Source of the DNA: Phaeoceros laevis
Lineage: Eukaryota > Anthocerotophyta > Anthocerotopsida > Notothyladales
Length of the DNA stretch: 58,188 nucleotides
Assembly (NCBI GenBank): GCA_049999765.1
Contig: JBNGIQ010009608.1
Location: forward strand, 1 to 58,188
Direction: 5' to 3'
Translations under genes and position numbers: made by a program
Shown here: piece after piece, positions 11,627 to 22,603 of the stretch
Numbering within the stretch: position 1 is the first letter of the stretch
Layout of the letters: each line of letters opens with the position of its first letter
Notes under the pieces: model-generated
Seen by the model: the letters and a program-made list of their open reading frames with translations, nothing else
Databases searched by the model: none
Told to the model about the DNA's origin: nothing

Positions 11627-14415
11627 CTAATTCCTGAAGAAACTCTTCGCATGCAGAGACTCTCCATCCTCGCAGATGCTGCTGCTGGGCACATCAATCT
11701 TCCCAGGGTTTGGAGTGTAAAATGAGACTGCAGTTAAGCCGAGGGGTTCCCACCCCGGTGGCAAGGATGGTGATGTTCCATCACGTGGTGGAACATGAGC
11801 TCTCTCATCAACATTGTGGCTTCCGATATGGTTAGACACACCCTGCCCTAGATCCGAAGAGCAACGTCCATTTTCATTTCTAGAAGCTCTAGGGTTGAAC
11901 TCCTCATCCTCTTCCTTGTGCAGAAGGAAAGAAAGATCAAAAAGAGGGCTTCCCTGGTCTCTTTCTAAAGGGGTCCCTGCATACTTACTACACTCAGCAA
12001 ATGGACCCTGAGTCTCTGGGAGGATGCTCTGTGAGGCTTCCATACACCATGGAAGACAACTATCTTCCTGGTCATCAGATTGGGACACCGGGGACCAGCA
12101 TGGGCTACTCTCTTCTTCGTGATCAGCACAGGAAGATGGGCCTTGATCACTCACGATCAACTCAACTTGCAGCCCATGGCCAGAAGGACCCATTTCAGCA
12201 CCCGATTTGCTGCTACTAGTAGGACTAGTAGCAGGCATATCAGAACCTGGGCTCAGACTCCCTTCATCAGAGCTAAAGACAGCATAATCTGTCAAGTTGA
12301 GGACAGCAACGTCCTCAGAGGCCCCACCTGAGTGCAGGTCCTCCTTTCTCCAGGGTTCACTCACCTCTGGTGGAAGACGAGTGGAATGATCAGGCAGTAC
12401 TACCAGTGTTCCGTCCTCATCCCTCTCCGATTTGACCAAAGAAGGAATTGTTGGGGACTGTCCATGATGAGCTGCTGTTCCACTGAAAGAAGGAGAAGGA
12501 GGTTGTTTGGCAAAGGAGGACCTCCGGGTCAGCCTCAGGGGCTGCATCTCAGGACTGTGTTCCCAACCCAGAACAGACCTGGCATACTCCTGCGGAGATA
12601 TGCGCTGGTTGCCTGGAAGGGTGGTGGTGGCCCGCTCAGGCCGGGACCACAGGTTGAGGGAGAGGAAGGCATGCTCTTGGGAAGAGAAGGGAGCAGGCCT
12701 ATGCTTGGTGGAAGAGGAGTCAGTGGTTGGCTTGGACAAGCTATGATGAAACGCAGCAGGAGGAGGTGCTGGAGAGGACTTGTCAGCGTTGCGTACCTCC
12801 ACATTCTCTTTCCCTTGAGGCTGAGCCTTTGGCAGCTGCTTGGAATTCTTGTCTTCCTCCTGCTGCTGGACGGGCTTGACACTTACATCCGGTTCCGCAG
12901 CACTGGCCACCTTGGAGCCATGGCCAGCTGCGCTAGCGGGCTTCTGCAACCACTTCCTGAAGCTGGATGCCCTGCTGTTTTTCCTGGTCAGTTTGGGGGA
13001 TTCCGTGGTGGATGACTCGCTTGTAGCGGTGGTGGTGGCGGTGACGATGCTGCCAACGGTAACCGGACCCGACTTGGAAGGTCCGGCGCCAGCGCTGGGC
13101 TTGGATCCGGAGAAGAAGAGCCTGCCCAGCTTTTTGGCAATCTTGGCAGAGAAGGCGCGCAAGGAGGAGGTGGACATCTTCTTCTCCTGCTTGGAGGGGA
13201 GGATGAAGGGGTTGCCGGGCTTGATGAACCTCACGGACTGCGACAGCCGGCCCGGCAGCTGGTCCTCTATCAATGCCGACCTCTCGAAGGTCATCATCTC
13301 CGGAACCTCCTCCTCCTCGAGCTCCTCCTCTTCTTTGATTTCCGGAGAGTACATGTAGGGCTTCCCAATGGCCAAGGAGGCATGGCTAAGGGAGCTGGCC
13401 GGGGCCTCACGGGGGCTTCTCAGGTCCTCCGCCTCGTCCAGCCATGCCTGCGTCCTCGACAGGTTCTCCGCCATGCGCACCTTGTCCCCCACAAAGGTGC
13501 TGGCCTGGGCGTCCAGGGCGGTGAAGTCGAAGCTGGGTTTCTTGGTCCGGCACGAGTGCGGTGCTCTCTCTGTTCTGCCCGCTGGGTCGGAGGAGGAGGA
13601 GATGGAAGAATCTGGCGGCTGCTGCCCCCCATGGCCAGGCCCGCCGCCGGACACCTCCACCTCTTCTTCCAATTCTTCTGGATAACCAGCTCTACTCTCT
13701 GGCTCTTCCACAGTACGAACCGCATCACCATGCCCATTCCTCCACTTCTGCATATATACCACTCGTAAGCATTCAAGAGCAGTGNNNNNNNNNNNNNNNN
13801 NNNNNNNNNNNNNNNNNNNNNNNNNNNNNNNNNNNNNNNNNNNNNNNNNNNNNNNNNNNNNNNNNNNNNNNNNNNNNNNNNNNNGACTAGTACACACCTC
13901 GGTTGCAATTTGTGGTGGCCGGGAGTTCCACGCGATTGCCGTCCTGCCGCCCTCGTGAGCCACAAGCCTGTCAACCTTGGTTTGCATCGACCTGGTCTCC
14001 CTGCAGGACACCGATTTCCTGTCAAACTTGGACACCTTGGCTGCTGCTGCTGTTGCAGGCGCCGATGCAATGTCTTCCCCCAACAATTTCGAGCTGCAGC
14101 TCTTGTTGTTGCTGCCATTCCCATTCAACGAGTTGACAACTTTGGATTCCGTGAGCACGGAAGCGCCACCGGNNNNNNNNNNNNNNNNNNNNNNNNNNNN
14201 NNNNNNNNNNNNNNNNNNNNNNNNNNNNNNNNNNNNNNNNNNNNNNNNNNNNNNNNNNNNNNNNNNNNNNNNGCCTGAGCTTTTTCCTTGTCCCGCTCCT
14301 CCCTCCTCTTCATATCCTGCGCTGCCGCCAGCATCATCTCCTTCACCTCATCGTACGACAGGCGCTGCTCCGAGTTGGAGCGTCCGGTTCTGGAGCTGGA
14401 GTGAGATCGCGACAT
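11627..14415 (-). CDS. Unrecognised long Ser-rich plant protein, interrupted by two gaps
   Basis: An open frame runs on the minus strand through the gap at 13785-13884 to a stop at 11627, and a matching N-terminal exon lies above the gap at 14173-14272. The start is taken at 14415 (MSRSHSSSRTGRS); an in-frame ATG at 14496 is the alternative. The N-terminus contains YDEVKEMMLAAAQDMKRREERD, a basic helical segment. The middle has KPSFDFTALDAQASTF and a helix with LSRTQAWLDEAEDL. A run of Glu (EEEELEEEEVPEM) precedes a basic patch (SAKIAKKLGRLFF), and the remaining ~450 residues are Ser/Pro-rich and look disordered. I see no enzyme motif, transmembrane helix or signal peptide. The frame continuing through 100 N may be chance. 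Function unknown. Confidence 0.6.
13785..13884. other. Assembly gap (100 N)
   Basis: 100 N inside the unrecognised Ser-rich gene, hiding exon or intron sequence. Confidence 0.99.
14173..14272. other. Assembly gap (100 N)
   Basis: 100 N inside the same gene, between its N-terminal exon and the next coding segment. Confidence 0.99.
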
Positions 14416-14496
14416 GGCTGCTCCTGCAAATGCGCGATCGATGGCGAGCACAGCGGCGCTGCGCACAGCTCTTCGAGGCGCCCGAGGAAATAGCAA

Positions 14497-17280
14497 GCAA
14501 GCCGAGGAGTCCTGAATCAGATGAAAAAGTGAGCGCCGGACGTTGTCCAGCTTCTAGGCGGTCAAGTCACACCTACCTATGTGCACTGGGGTCTCCCGAG
14601 GAGGAAGAAGGAAACGAGACGCAGGCGCAGACTTGCCTTGTCCAGAACGAAGAAGTCTACATTTTTTTAGCAGCCCAAGGGCGGATGTACGGATGCGGCC
14701 AACATACTTCACCACAAGAGTAGGCACATGTACATTATATACTATAGCTTAGTGCAGCATGGGACTTGCTGGCTTGTCGAGGCATGCATATTGTACAGGT
14801 TGCCTGCCTGTACGGACTCGCCCTACCACAGTGTCTGTCTGTAGCTGGGAATTCTTTCGAAAACGGGGAATTGTGCTTTGCCGACTGGTAGGTGACATGT
14901 AGTAATGTACCGCTGGGAATTGGTAATATTTAATAAGACGAAGCCGTGTTGTGTCCAGCTTACAAGTGGAGCTCGCTCAACAAACCGCGAGTTGCGTCAA
15001 AACCTCACTCATATTGACGCCGACTCTCGTGTGTGGCAAAGGATGACTTTCGTTATCAAGGCTACAGTACTTGCCCTCTCCCTCTCCACACGATACGGTA
15101 CGATATTTTTTTGTTTCTGTGGACGCCTCTTATTATCGATACTTCTCCAGCGGGTAGAGTGAGGTCGATAGCGCCGATCAAATGGGCGGCCATTCCGCAT
15201 CCCTTGTGGGCATCTTCTTATTACATTTCCGCCCTATTCCTGGAGCCATGCGTCGCATGGCTGTGGAGCGTCGCCTCTATCCAGCCTGATGCCTGATGAG
15301 GGGAGGGGAGGGGAGCACCCGACAGATACTGTTGTCGCTTTGCTGCGTACAGTGCCGTACCGAAAGTTCTGTTGGTTCGTTTCGAGGAAGTAGCGAGCTC
15401 CATCTGGGGAGGGTTCCTCCCTGTCGGTGCTTCTAGCTATTTGTGGAAGAATTCGCTTTTCAGTATTATCAGTTGTGGAATGCATCCATCCATAAGAAGT
15501 CGGAAATTGAGATTTCGAGATGCTGCCACGCCTCATGGCACTTCTCCACTTGTCTCTCCAGAGTTGCACAGTTGCACATCGTAGAGGATCCGATCCGGAA
15601 TCAACAACCTGTCATGCGGTTTCACACCAACAATGACCGGATACAATGTATACGCAATTGCAATTGATTCAAAGAGCACAATTCATTCTCTCTTCCTTAT
15701 GATCGACGGTGACATTTTGAACGGATTGAATCCCCATGCATGTAGCATGGCCGGCGCTTGTGCCGTTTCTGCTAATACTCAGCTGCAGGAATATTGCTGC
15801 CAACACTGCAGAAAAGTCTTGTACAAGTTTTGGCAGCAATTCCTGGCGATGGGGGTCCTGCAGGAGCTGAGATTAATTCCCCTCTGTTTACAAAAAGCGA
15901 ACGCCTGCCAGCCATTGGCTTTAAGCTGTTCATGTATGAAGCCCAAAATAGAAACGGCTGTACATACAACACTGTTGATTGCGAGCTCTAACTTCAGTTA
16001 ACGGTGGAGTGAGTGATCAATCTGTCTCTGCAGTTATAGCTAGCTATTGTCTTGAAAAAAGACTGCAGAAACTTCTGGCATAAATCCTAGCCTGGATTCT
16101 CATATTACGTGTACGCAGAGAAGTATGTCGCTGCTGCCCATACTAGCTAGTTCGGTTCAATTTCGTGCCTTCCCATGGACTACATTACTCCGGGCCTGGC
16201 CAACGTACGTAACTCTAGACTTTCAAGAGCACAATCTCCCATCATGGCCAGGCATGCGCATGATGGGAGACCGCATGCAAACGGATCCTGACCTGAAATT
16301 TACCAATTGCAACCTCAAGGGCTCCAACAGGAATGCATATGGTACCAGCAACTTCCTGAGCCTTCCCATGCACTCGTATTGTACCATATGCATCTGCGTG
16401 TTGCAGGGGCGCCCTGTCCTAATCAGTCTGGCATAATCAGTTGCTTATAACCTTGGAAGCTTGTGCTGATAATTACAGCAACCACAAATTTAAGGCTTCA
16501 CTCTTTAATTTACATTTGAGAATGTCCAATTCCAGCCTTTTCTTCCTGTATTCGTTACGCCCAGCTGAATCAGATGCTGTTAAATTTTAATGGCTTGAGC
16601 AATAGGACTTGATCCCCGTGGGCTTCTTGTACCAGAAGAGCGCTACCTAGTGCCCTCACCGCTCTTCAAAAACACCTCGCCTGGCCATGGGTAGGACTGC
16701 TTCATGTGAAATAACGAGCTTCAAGCTTGCAAGTTGATGCTCCTCCAGGTGAATGGTTGCTGAATAGATGGATATCGATCTCCCTACAGCTATGGTTGCT
16801 TCTGCAATGTTCTTCCGTAAGTCGGGGGGGTCTCTGAATGGTTGGACGTGTGACTCCTTTTCAAGACATTCTTCATATTCAGAGCACACAATTAGACACG
16901 TGCAAGGTATGTGCCTGGAGACCAGGCCCTCCATCTTCAACAAAGTCAGCATTCAGTTCATGCTCCTCAATAATGGGTTGTGCAGGTACTTGCTTGCAAG
17001 CGCAACCACTTCAACTCCACTTTTTCACTTCGAAGCTTCAACTAATGGTCCCGGTCACCGGTCGAAAAACCTGACGGGGTGTTCAATTCCCATGTGGAGT
17101 TGGCTAAACACCATAATCTTCCTACTACTACTACTAGTAGTAGTGTTTTCACAATTAAAAAGTTCAACTAATGTTCTCTTCTTGAACTTCTTGCTATCAA
17201 GTAGGCTGTGGTGGATGCAGTACAGCACATGTATTGTACACCTCTTGCGGCCATAGAAGTGCTGGACGCTGCTCACCGAG
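14497..17280. other. Gene-poor stretch, no coding region supported
   Basis: About 2.8 kb upstream of the Ser-rich gene with only short open frames of no family character. It contains a G-rich tract near 15297-15315 and, near its end, one copy of a dispersed repeat (17078-17141). It may hold the promoter of the minus-strand gene at its left end. Confidence 0.6.
17078..17141. repeat. Dispersed repeat copy 1, ending in CTA triplets
   Basis: About 57 bp here (GGTGTTCAATTCCCATG..., TTGGCTAAACACCATAATC, then CTACTACTACTA) recur at 54153-54210 with about five differences. GTTCAATTCCC resembles a polymerase III B box, and the simple CTA tail is SINE-like, but no complete A box was found here. Confidence 0.75.
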
Positions 17281-17290
17281 CTGAAAAAGC

Positions 17291-17394
17291 ATGAATGAAT
17301 GAATGAATGAATGAATGAATGAATGAATGAATGAATGNNNNNNNNNNGAATGAATGAATGAATGAATGAATGAATGAATGAATGAATGAATGAA
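17291..17394. repeat. (GAAT)n microsatellite with 10-N gap
   Basis: Uninterrupted GAAT tetranucleotide repeats lie on both sides of the N run at 17338-17347, so the true copy number is unknown. Smaller GAAT runs recur near 19965-19980. Confidence 0.97.
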
Positions 17395-17431
17395 GCGTCA
17401 CCGGTTAGGGTGATTAACCAACCGGACGGCA

Positions 17432-17465
17432 AGATTGAGTCGGGGCTGCGGCCCCGACTCAATCT
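17432..17465. repeat. Perfect 15-bp inverted repeat, TGCG loop
   Basis: AGATTGAGTCGGGGC, then TGCG, then the exact reverse complement. It directly follows the GAAT tract and a smaller CCGGTT...AACCGG inverted repeat at 17401-17425. Confidence 0.95.
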
Positions 17466-17676
17466 AAGGACCCTGCTATTATCTAGGCTAGATATTGCAG
17501 TACAAAACATTCCACTTTAGCCACTATCAGCTCGTCCTCTACCACGGGACAGTGGACAGGGTAGGCTGGTTGCACACCAGCTTAACCCTGGAACCCCTGG
17601 GCACAAGGTCCCAAACAACCCGAGGGTTGCACTTAAGTGGAGAAGTGGAGAAGGTCTTCAGGCCCTAGCTGGGTAG

Positions 17677-17853
17677 CTGCTGCAATTGTTTCGGTACGGC
17701 AAGAAAGCTATTCATTACGTTTAACTTAATGTTATGAAGCCAGAAAGCCAAGAAAGCGGAACTGCCCAACTGCAATTGTTTCGGTAACTTAAAGGCAGGA
17801 AAGCTATTCATTCTGTTTAACTTAATGTTATGAAGCCAGAAAGCCAGGAAAGC
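17677..17853. repeat. Imperfect tandem duplication, ~85 bp unit
   Basis: CTGCAATTGTTTCGGTA, AAAGCTATTCATT, TTTAACTTAATGTTATGAAG and CCAGAAAGCCA occur in the same order twice, with indels between copies. Confidence 0.9.
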
Positions 17854-17966
17854 GAAAGGGAAGGGAAGGTGGGGCCAGGCCACTTCAATACCACCAATAC
17901 CAGGACAATACGAGGCTGCTTTATACACCAATAACACCAATACAAGGCACAAGCAGGCTCGGGAGG

Positions 17967-18162
17967 AGTTTACCTCGTGCGCGTGGGGAGCAAAAGCTGG
18001 GTCTCGATATCTAAACTCATAGATAAACTCGGGTTAGCGCCCTAGTCAAGGATTCGGGAAGGCAAGTTTACCTCGTGCGTGTGGGGAGCAAAAGCCAGGT
18101 CTCGATATCTAAACTCATAGATAAACTCGGGTTAGCGCCCTAGTCAAGGATTCGGGAAGGCA
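17967..18162. repeat. Tandem duplication, 98-bp unit
   Basis: AGTTTACCTCGTGCG begins copies at 17967 and 18065. They match almost perfectly to ATTCGGGAAGGCA, so the duplication is recent. Confidence 0.97.
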
Positions 18163-18378
18163 TGGTGGTACATGTAGAGATCTGATTGCAGATTTGTCCT
18201 TCTTCAAGTTCACTTTGTCTTTCATGTTGTTACAAATTCATGTGAATATTAATTATAAGCGATTTGATACTAAAAGTTTACAAAAGTTGGCTACTTTTGT
18301 GCTTGTGTGGAGGTTTTGAACTCCATTCTTGATTTGTGTAAGAACTCCATTCTTAATTTGTGATTAACTATATTACAA

Positions 18379-18715
18379 GTGCTTGCCCGCATGGAGGCTT
18401 TGCACACAACTTAAACACTAACTACATTGTGCTTGCCCGCATGGAGGCTTTGCACACAACATAAACGCTAAGTACATTGTGCTTGCCCGCATGGAGGCTT
18501 TGCACACAACATAAACGCTAACTACATTGTGCTTGCCAGCATGGAGGCTTTGCACACAACTTAATGCTTATTATATTGTGCTTGCCGGCATGGAGGCTTT
18601 GCACAAACTTAAAGCTAACTACTTTGTGCTTGCCCGCATAGAGGCTTTGCACACAACTTAACGCTAACTACATTGGGCTTGTCCGTATGGAGGCTTTGTA
18701 CATAATTTGTGATGA
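18379..18715. repeat. Minisatellite, about 7 copies of a ~50-bp unit
   Basis: GCTTGCCCGCATGGAGGCTT starts near 18381, 18431, 18481, 18531, 18580, 18628 and 18677. Each unit continues with TTGCACACAACTTAAACGCT and a variable TACATTGT junction. The outer copies are the most diverged. Confidence 0.97.
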
Positions 18716-18839
18716 ACTATGTCAAACTTTCAATGTCGCCTTTCAACGTTCAATCTTCAATCATTCAATCTTTAATCTTTCAATTGTTATGATATCTCAA
18801 CTGTTATGACAAGGTGAAGGCATGTGGTACGGCTAGAAG

Positions 18840-18935
18840 CCCTGGAAAGGGAACAAGAGGCAGTAGAGATGAAGCGAGAGGCACTGGAGAGGGAGCAAGA
18901 GGCACCGGAGAGGGAGCAAAGAGGCACAATAGTAG
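18840..18935 (+). pseudogene. Relic of a coiled-coil (LEREQEA-type) coding segment
   Basis: One plus frame reads LEREQEAVEMKREALEREQE and continues APEREQ before running out. It is a degenerate heptad-like repeat of charged residues with no start. Such tails occur in plant transposon proteins, so it may belong to the same decayed element as the methyltransferase relic downstream. That link is inference. Confidence 0.4.
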
Positions 18936-18944
18936 ATAGATCAT

Positions 18945-19147
18945 AGACTAGACTACTACCGAGGGGGTGTCACATGGAAGTGCAACGGCCATCCAAACTT
19001 ATACTTAACTGTAAAATTTATGGAATTCTATCACATGGTGAAAAAGACTAGATTACTACCGAGGGGGTGTCACATGGAAGTGCAACGGCCATCCAAACTT
19101 ATACTTTTAAAAGTGTAAAATTTGTGGAATTCTATCACATGATGAAA
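18945..19147. repeat. Tandem duplication, 100-bp unit
   Basis: Copies start AGACTAGACTACTACCGAG at 18945 and AGACTAGATTACTACCGAG at 19045. Both continue through GGGGGTGTCACATGGAAGTG to a TATCACATGGTGAAAA-like end. Confidence 0.95.
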
Positions 19148-19149
19148 AG

Positions 19150-19700
19150 CCGTCCGCACGCCGTCGTCGTAACTAAGGTAACTTAAGTTAATAAGTATTA
19201 CCGGTTGATGACCAGTATTTTTAGGGCACTATGAGATGTGGTATCATGGTCTCTTCTCTCATCGGCTTGCATGCTCATGGTCTGTGACGTCCATCGTAAT
19301 TTGTCAGTGCGCTGTGGATCCTTGGGACCTCTGTGGATCCTTGGGACCTCTTGACGACCATATCAGCACTTGTATTGCTGCAATTGATGCTTGGCATGTG
19401 TGCGTTGTGCATGTGTATTTTTTTTTGAGTAGTTCCAATCGCCTCTGATTTTGTAAGGTCACTAACTAAGCTTGGCCGTGTCGAGCATTCTGCCTGCGTA
19501 CTTCTTGCGTTCTTGCAAGTGACCTCTTAGGAATACGTCCGCACCGGTTCATGACCTAAAAATTTAATGAAGTTAATCCGACGGCCTACCGACGGCCTGA
19601 CCAACCATGTACGACGGTAGAAAAGCCGTCGCTTTGAGCAGTTGATCATGGAGCTACTGCTCCGTCGTTTCGACGGCGAAATTAACATTGTTAATTAACA
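19150..19700. mobile_element. CGACGG-rich stretch, possible CACTA-type subterminal region
   Basis: Short CCGTCG/CGACGG motifs recur in both orientations (CGCCGTCGTCG, CCGACGGCC twice, ACGACGG, GCCGTCGC, CCGTCG, CGACGGCG). This clustering resembles the subterminal repeats that bind CACTA transposases. No CACTA terminus was located, so the class is a guess. Confidence 0.3.
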
Positions 19701-19839
19701 TTGTTGGCTAAGAACCTGAACTGCGAGAATATAGAACAGGTCCGGGAGAGGTATCATCGGCACTCCGCCATGGAGCAGATTAACTTGTTCTGGCTTGTGT
19801 TTAAAATTTTGGTAAGTCTTTATGTTAGGGCAACAGCCC

Positions 19840-19925
19840 AGGACGTCTTGTGATTTCAGCTAGCGCTACATGACGTCTTGTGATTTCAGGTGTCTTGACT
19901 TCCAGCTGCATGACGTCTTGTATTT
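19840..19925. repeat. Short tandem repeat, three copies of GACGTCTTGT
   Basis: GACGTCTTGTGATTTCAG occurs twice and a third, changed copy (GACGTCTTGTATTTTCA) follows. Spacing is about 40 bp. Confidence 0.85.
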
Positions 19926-20054
19926 TCAACTTCTGAGTGGTCTTTTTTTTTGGGTCTAGGGATGAATGAATGAATGAAATCCTTCCGATCTGGGCAATAA
20001 GCCATGAATGAAATCTTTCCGATCTTTCCGGGATAGAGGCCTAAAAGCGTCGGG

Positions 20055-20985
20055 GATATTAAGGTGCTACTGGAAAGCTTCAAGGAGCACCTGCACAAAG
20101 CAAAAGAATGGAAGCAAATGACTGAACAACAACGTCAGTTGCAGCAAATTTCTGGAAGGCAAGGAGAAGTTGACTACAATCGTTCTCGAAGGCTAGGCAC
20201 CAGGAAAGCATGCTAAGGTTGTAATAATCAACGGGGATATCAAAGAAATGGCCAAGTTCCTGCAGCCACGCAATTACTCTTCGTTATTGCTGGACCTACC
20301 CAGGGGTCTGGATCTGGATCCCTCTTCAAGGCAGTTTGATACAAGGTTCACTGCTCAAAGAGTTTGGCTTGGTCCTTAATCAGTTCAAGTGCATTACAAT
20401 CTTGAGCAGCGGTATTCAAGATCGTGGTGTTTCATTCTCCTGATGATATGTCAATGGTCAGAGACACCATGATAACGTTCTGCAGTGGTGTAGTCATGAC
20501 ATGCTTTTGGCACAAGACAAATGTTCGAGCTGCAAATGCCAGCAAATTGTATGATGCATGGGATTTTTTTACTGTGGCTAGCACCTCAAAAGAGGAATAT
20601 GTGCCAATGTAGCTTGCTTTGGGTGCAACCACCCATGTGACGGGAGCAGGCAAAGGCTGGAAAAATGTGTTCCAGGAGGCAGCGGTTGAGCAAAAGCTGT
20701 GCTATACCACAGCTAATGGGAAGGTTGTGTGTTCATACCAGAAACCAGTCAGGTGGCTGTAGACAATCATCAATATATTTTCAAATGAGGGAGATTGGGT
20801 GTTCGATGCATGTTCTGGTTCAGGTTCAGGTATGGTTGCAGCAGCACAACTTGCACAACATGTTGTTGCTGTGGACATCGACGCCAGGTGCACGAATTTC
20901 ATGGATTTGAGGCTCAACTCACTGGAGAGCCTCCCAGATGAGAGGCAAGAGCTGGGAGAGGTCGGCACCGCCTGTGCTAAGATGT
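20055..20985 (+). pseudogene. Broken N4/N6-type DNA methyltransferase-like gene
   Basis: Translation in two plus frames gives a coherent but interrupted methylase of the permuted class. A first part reads VVIINGDIKEMAKFL, then LLLDLPRG at the place of a DPPY catalytic motif. After a stop at about 20380 and a frame change, HSPDDMSMVRD, VVMTCFWHKTNVR and YDAWDFFTVASTS follow. Then come a TAG at 20610, GKGWKNVFQEAAVEQKL, another TAG near 20760, and NEGDWVFDACSGSGSGM with VVAVDIDARC, the SAM-binding FxGxG and acidic motif. The order catalytic motif then SAM motif matches beta-class N4-cytosine/N6-adenine methylases (PF01555 type). At least two stops and a frameshift make it non-functional. The surrounding repeats suggest a mobile or duplicated copy. 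DNA N4-methylases are known in the liverwort Marchantia; orthology to these is not shown. Confidence 0.55.
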
Positions 20986-22600
20986 TTCGCAAAGAACCGA
21001 TGGTTTTTATTTACAACATTCATTCTACATTTATAAATAGCCCAACCCCTTATTTTTGTGTTTCGTATTGCCTATCCAACTCATGCCTCACAACTTATCA
21101 CTAACTTTAACATTAATTCCTCCTCCATATCAACTTATCAGTTATGAAATGCTCTGGATTTGCTCTTGGTTACCATTGTGTCTTTCAAAACCATACCAGC
21201 TGTAAATTATGTTGTAGTTAATGTGCAAGTAATGTTTAAATTCGAAAACTGGACCAATTTTTGATATGTGGGGATTTTTTTTTGCAATTTTGCCATGGTG
21301 TAGGCTTCTAGCTCTTCAAACTTCAAAGAATCAAAGCCTTACCAACACATACAAAGAAAATGATAGTGGTTTTCCACAAAAGCTTTGCCAAAAAGAAACA
21401 AAAGTGTTGTGGGTTTAGATTGATAGCTTTCACCTGCAAGCTAACGGAGAGCATCTTGTTGATGGTGCACGGCACCCAACTTCTAAGTTTTAGGGCAGGG
21501 AGCGAGGTTTATCTATGGTGCACGGTGCCTGGTGAGCACTAGTGGGGTTGGTAATATTTTGTACTTTCTCCAGTTCCTTTAGTGCTCTAACTTCAACTTT
21601 GCCACGCAGGGTGATATGGAAGCTGGAAAGGCAACATGGGAGCATGTGACAAGGCGGCAGACGAGGATATGGTCACGACTCACAAGGGCGAGGGTGACCA
21701 CAATTCTGCAATTCTCCTTTGCGCGAAGCGTCCGAGGCCAGCAATGCCAATGCCAGTTGCCTGTCCTTGCACATGCGCCAACAAACTTCACACCACAACA
21801 TTCCGACGGGTTCCTGAATCCGTACCGACCAGCCCAATTTCCCCAACAGGTCAAAATGTACAATATCTCATGGCACCCGCCACATCACACGCATGGTCCC
21901 ATGGCATAGCCCCCGCGATACCCCATTAAATTATTGGACCTAATAATAACCGTGAAGGAGTGGGACTTGCGCCGGTGATGTGACCGCGAGCAAAAGCAGC
22001 CAACGGTTAGGGCCGCGGGAATCGGAGAGGAGCCCGCCCCCGGTTTGTTAGTTAGGGCTGGGACCCCGTGGAATCCCGCACTAACGGCCTTCTGACGTGG
22101 CCATGACATGGAAGAAGCGTCCCGTCAACTAGGCAACGGGAGTCTGCCCGACAGCTAGTCCGGCAAAACCAGTCTCGATAAAGTACACATGGCGTAAGCA
22201 GCGCAGGAGTAAGACTAAGAGTGCGGTTTGACGAGACGCAGACTGGCTAGCGGACATCCATCCCCCGAGGGTGCCGCTGTGGGGAAGGGTTTGCGCCGGT
22301 TGCGCCGGGGGCTCGTCCTTTGCCGGCCGACGTCGTCCTTCCGTTCCTGGGTGCCAGCCACTGGCCAGCTCTTCTCCGGGCAGGCCCACCGGGTCATCGG
22401 GTCCGGGCCCCTCCCTCCCTCCTGGCAGTCCCTACCCTTCTCCCCTTCTCCTCCCCTCTCCCTCGCCCTGCCTCCGGCGTCATTGGTTGCCGCTCTCCGG
22501 CCCTTGTCTGATCCCTCTGTCTCTTGTCTGCCTTCAGCGCCGGATTTGGTGAGCGAGGGGCCGGCAAACCAAGCTTACCAGCTCCGCCCGGCCGGGGGCC
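20986..22600. other. Intergenic, no coding region supported
   Basis: AT-rich to about 21600, more GC-rich after. Open frames at 21616-21929 and 22129-22552 overlap one another on both strands and show no family motifs. The part next to 23587 presumably includes the 5' leader and promoter of the receptor kinase. Confidence 0.55.
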
Positions 22601-22603
22601 TCA

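Noticed and set aside
12332-13015. Long plus-strand open frame of 227 codons
   Set aside because: Antisense shadow of the Ser-rich gene; its GC-rich, Gly/Trp/Leu-rich translation has no family features.
15290-15320. GGGGA repeats considered as telomere-like
   Set aside because: Only three short runs and not the plant TTTAGGG unit.
18379-18715. Regular repeats considered as a CRISPR-like array
   Set aside because: Units are contiguous tandem copies without unique spacers, in a plant nuclear context. It is a minisatellite.
20799-21104. 101-codon frame with SAM-binding motif taken as an intact small methylase
   Set aside because: It lacks the catalytic half, which lies upstream behind stops and a frame change. 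It is part of the pseudogene instead.
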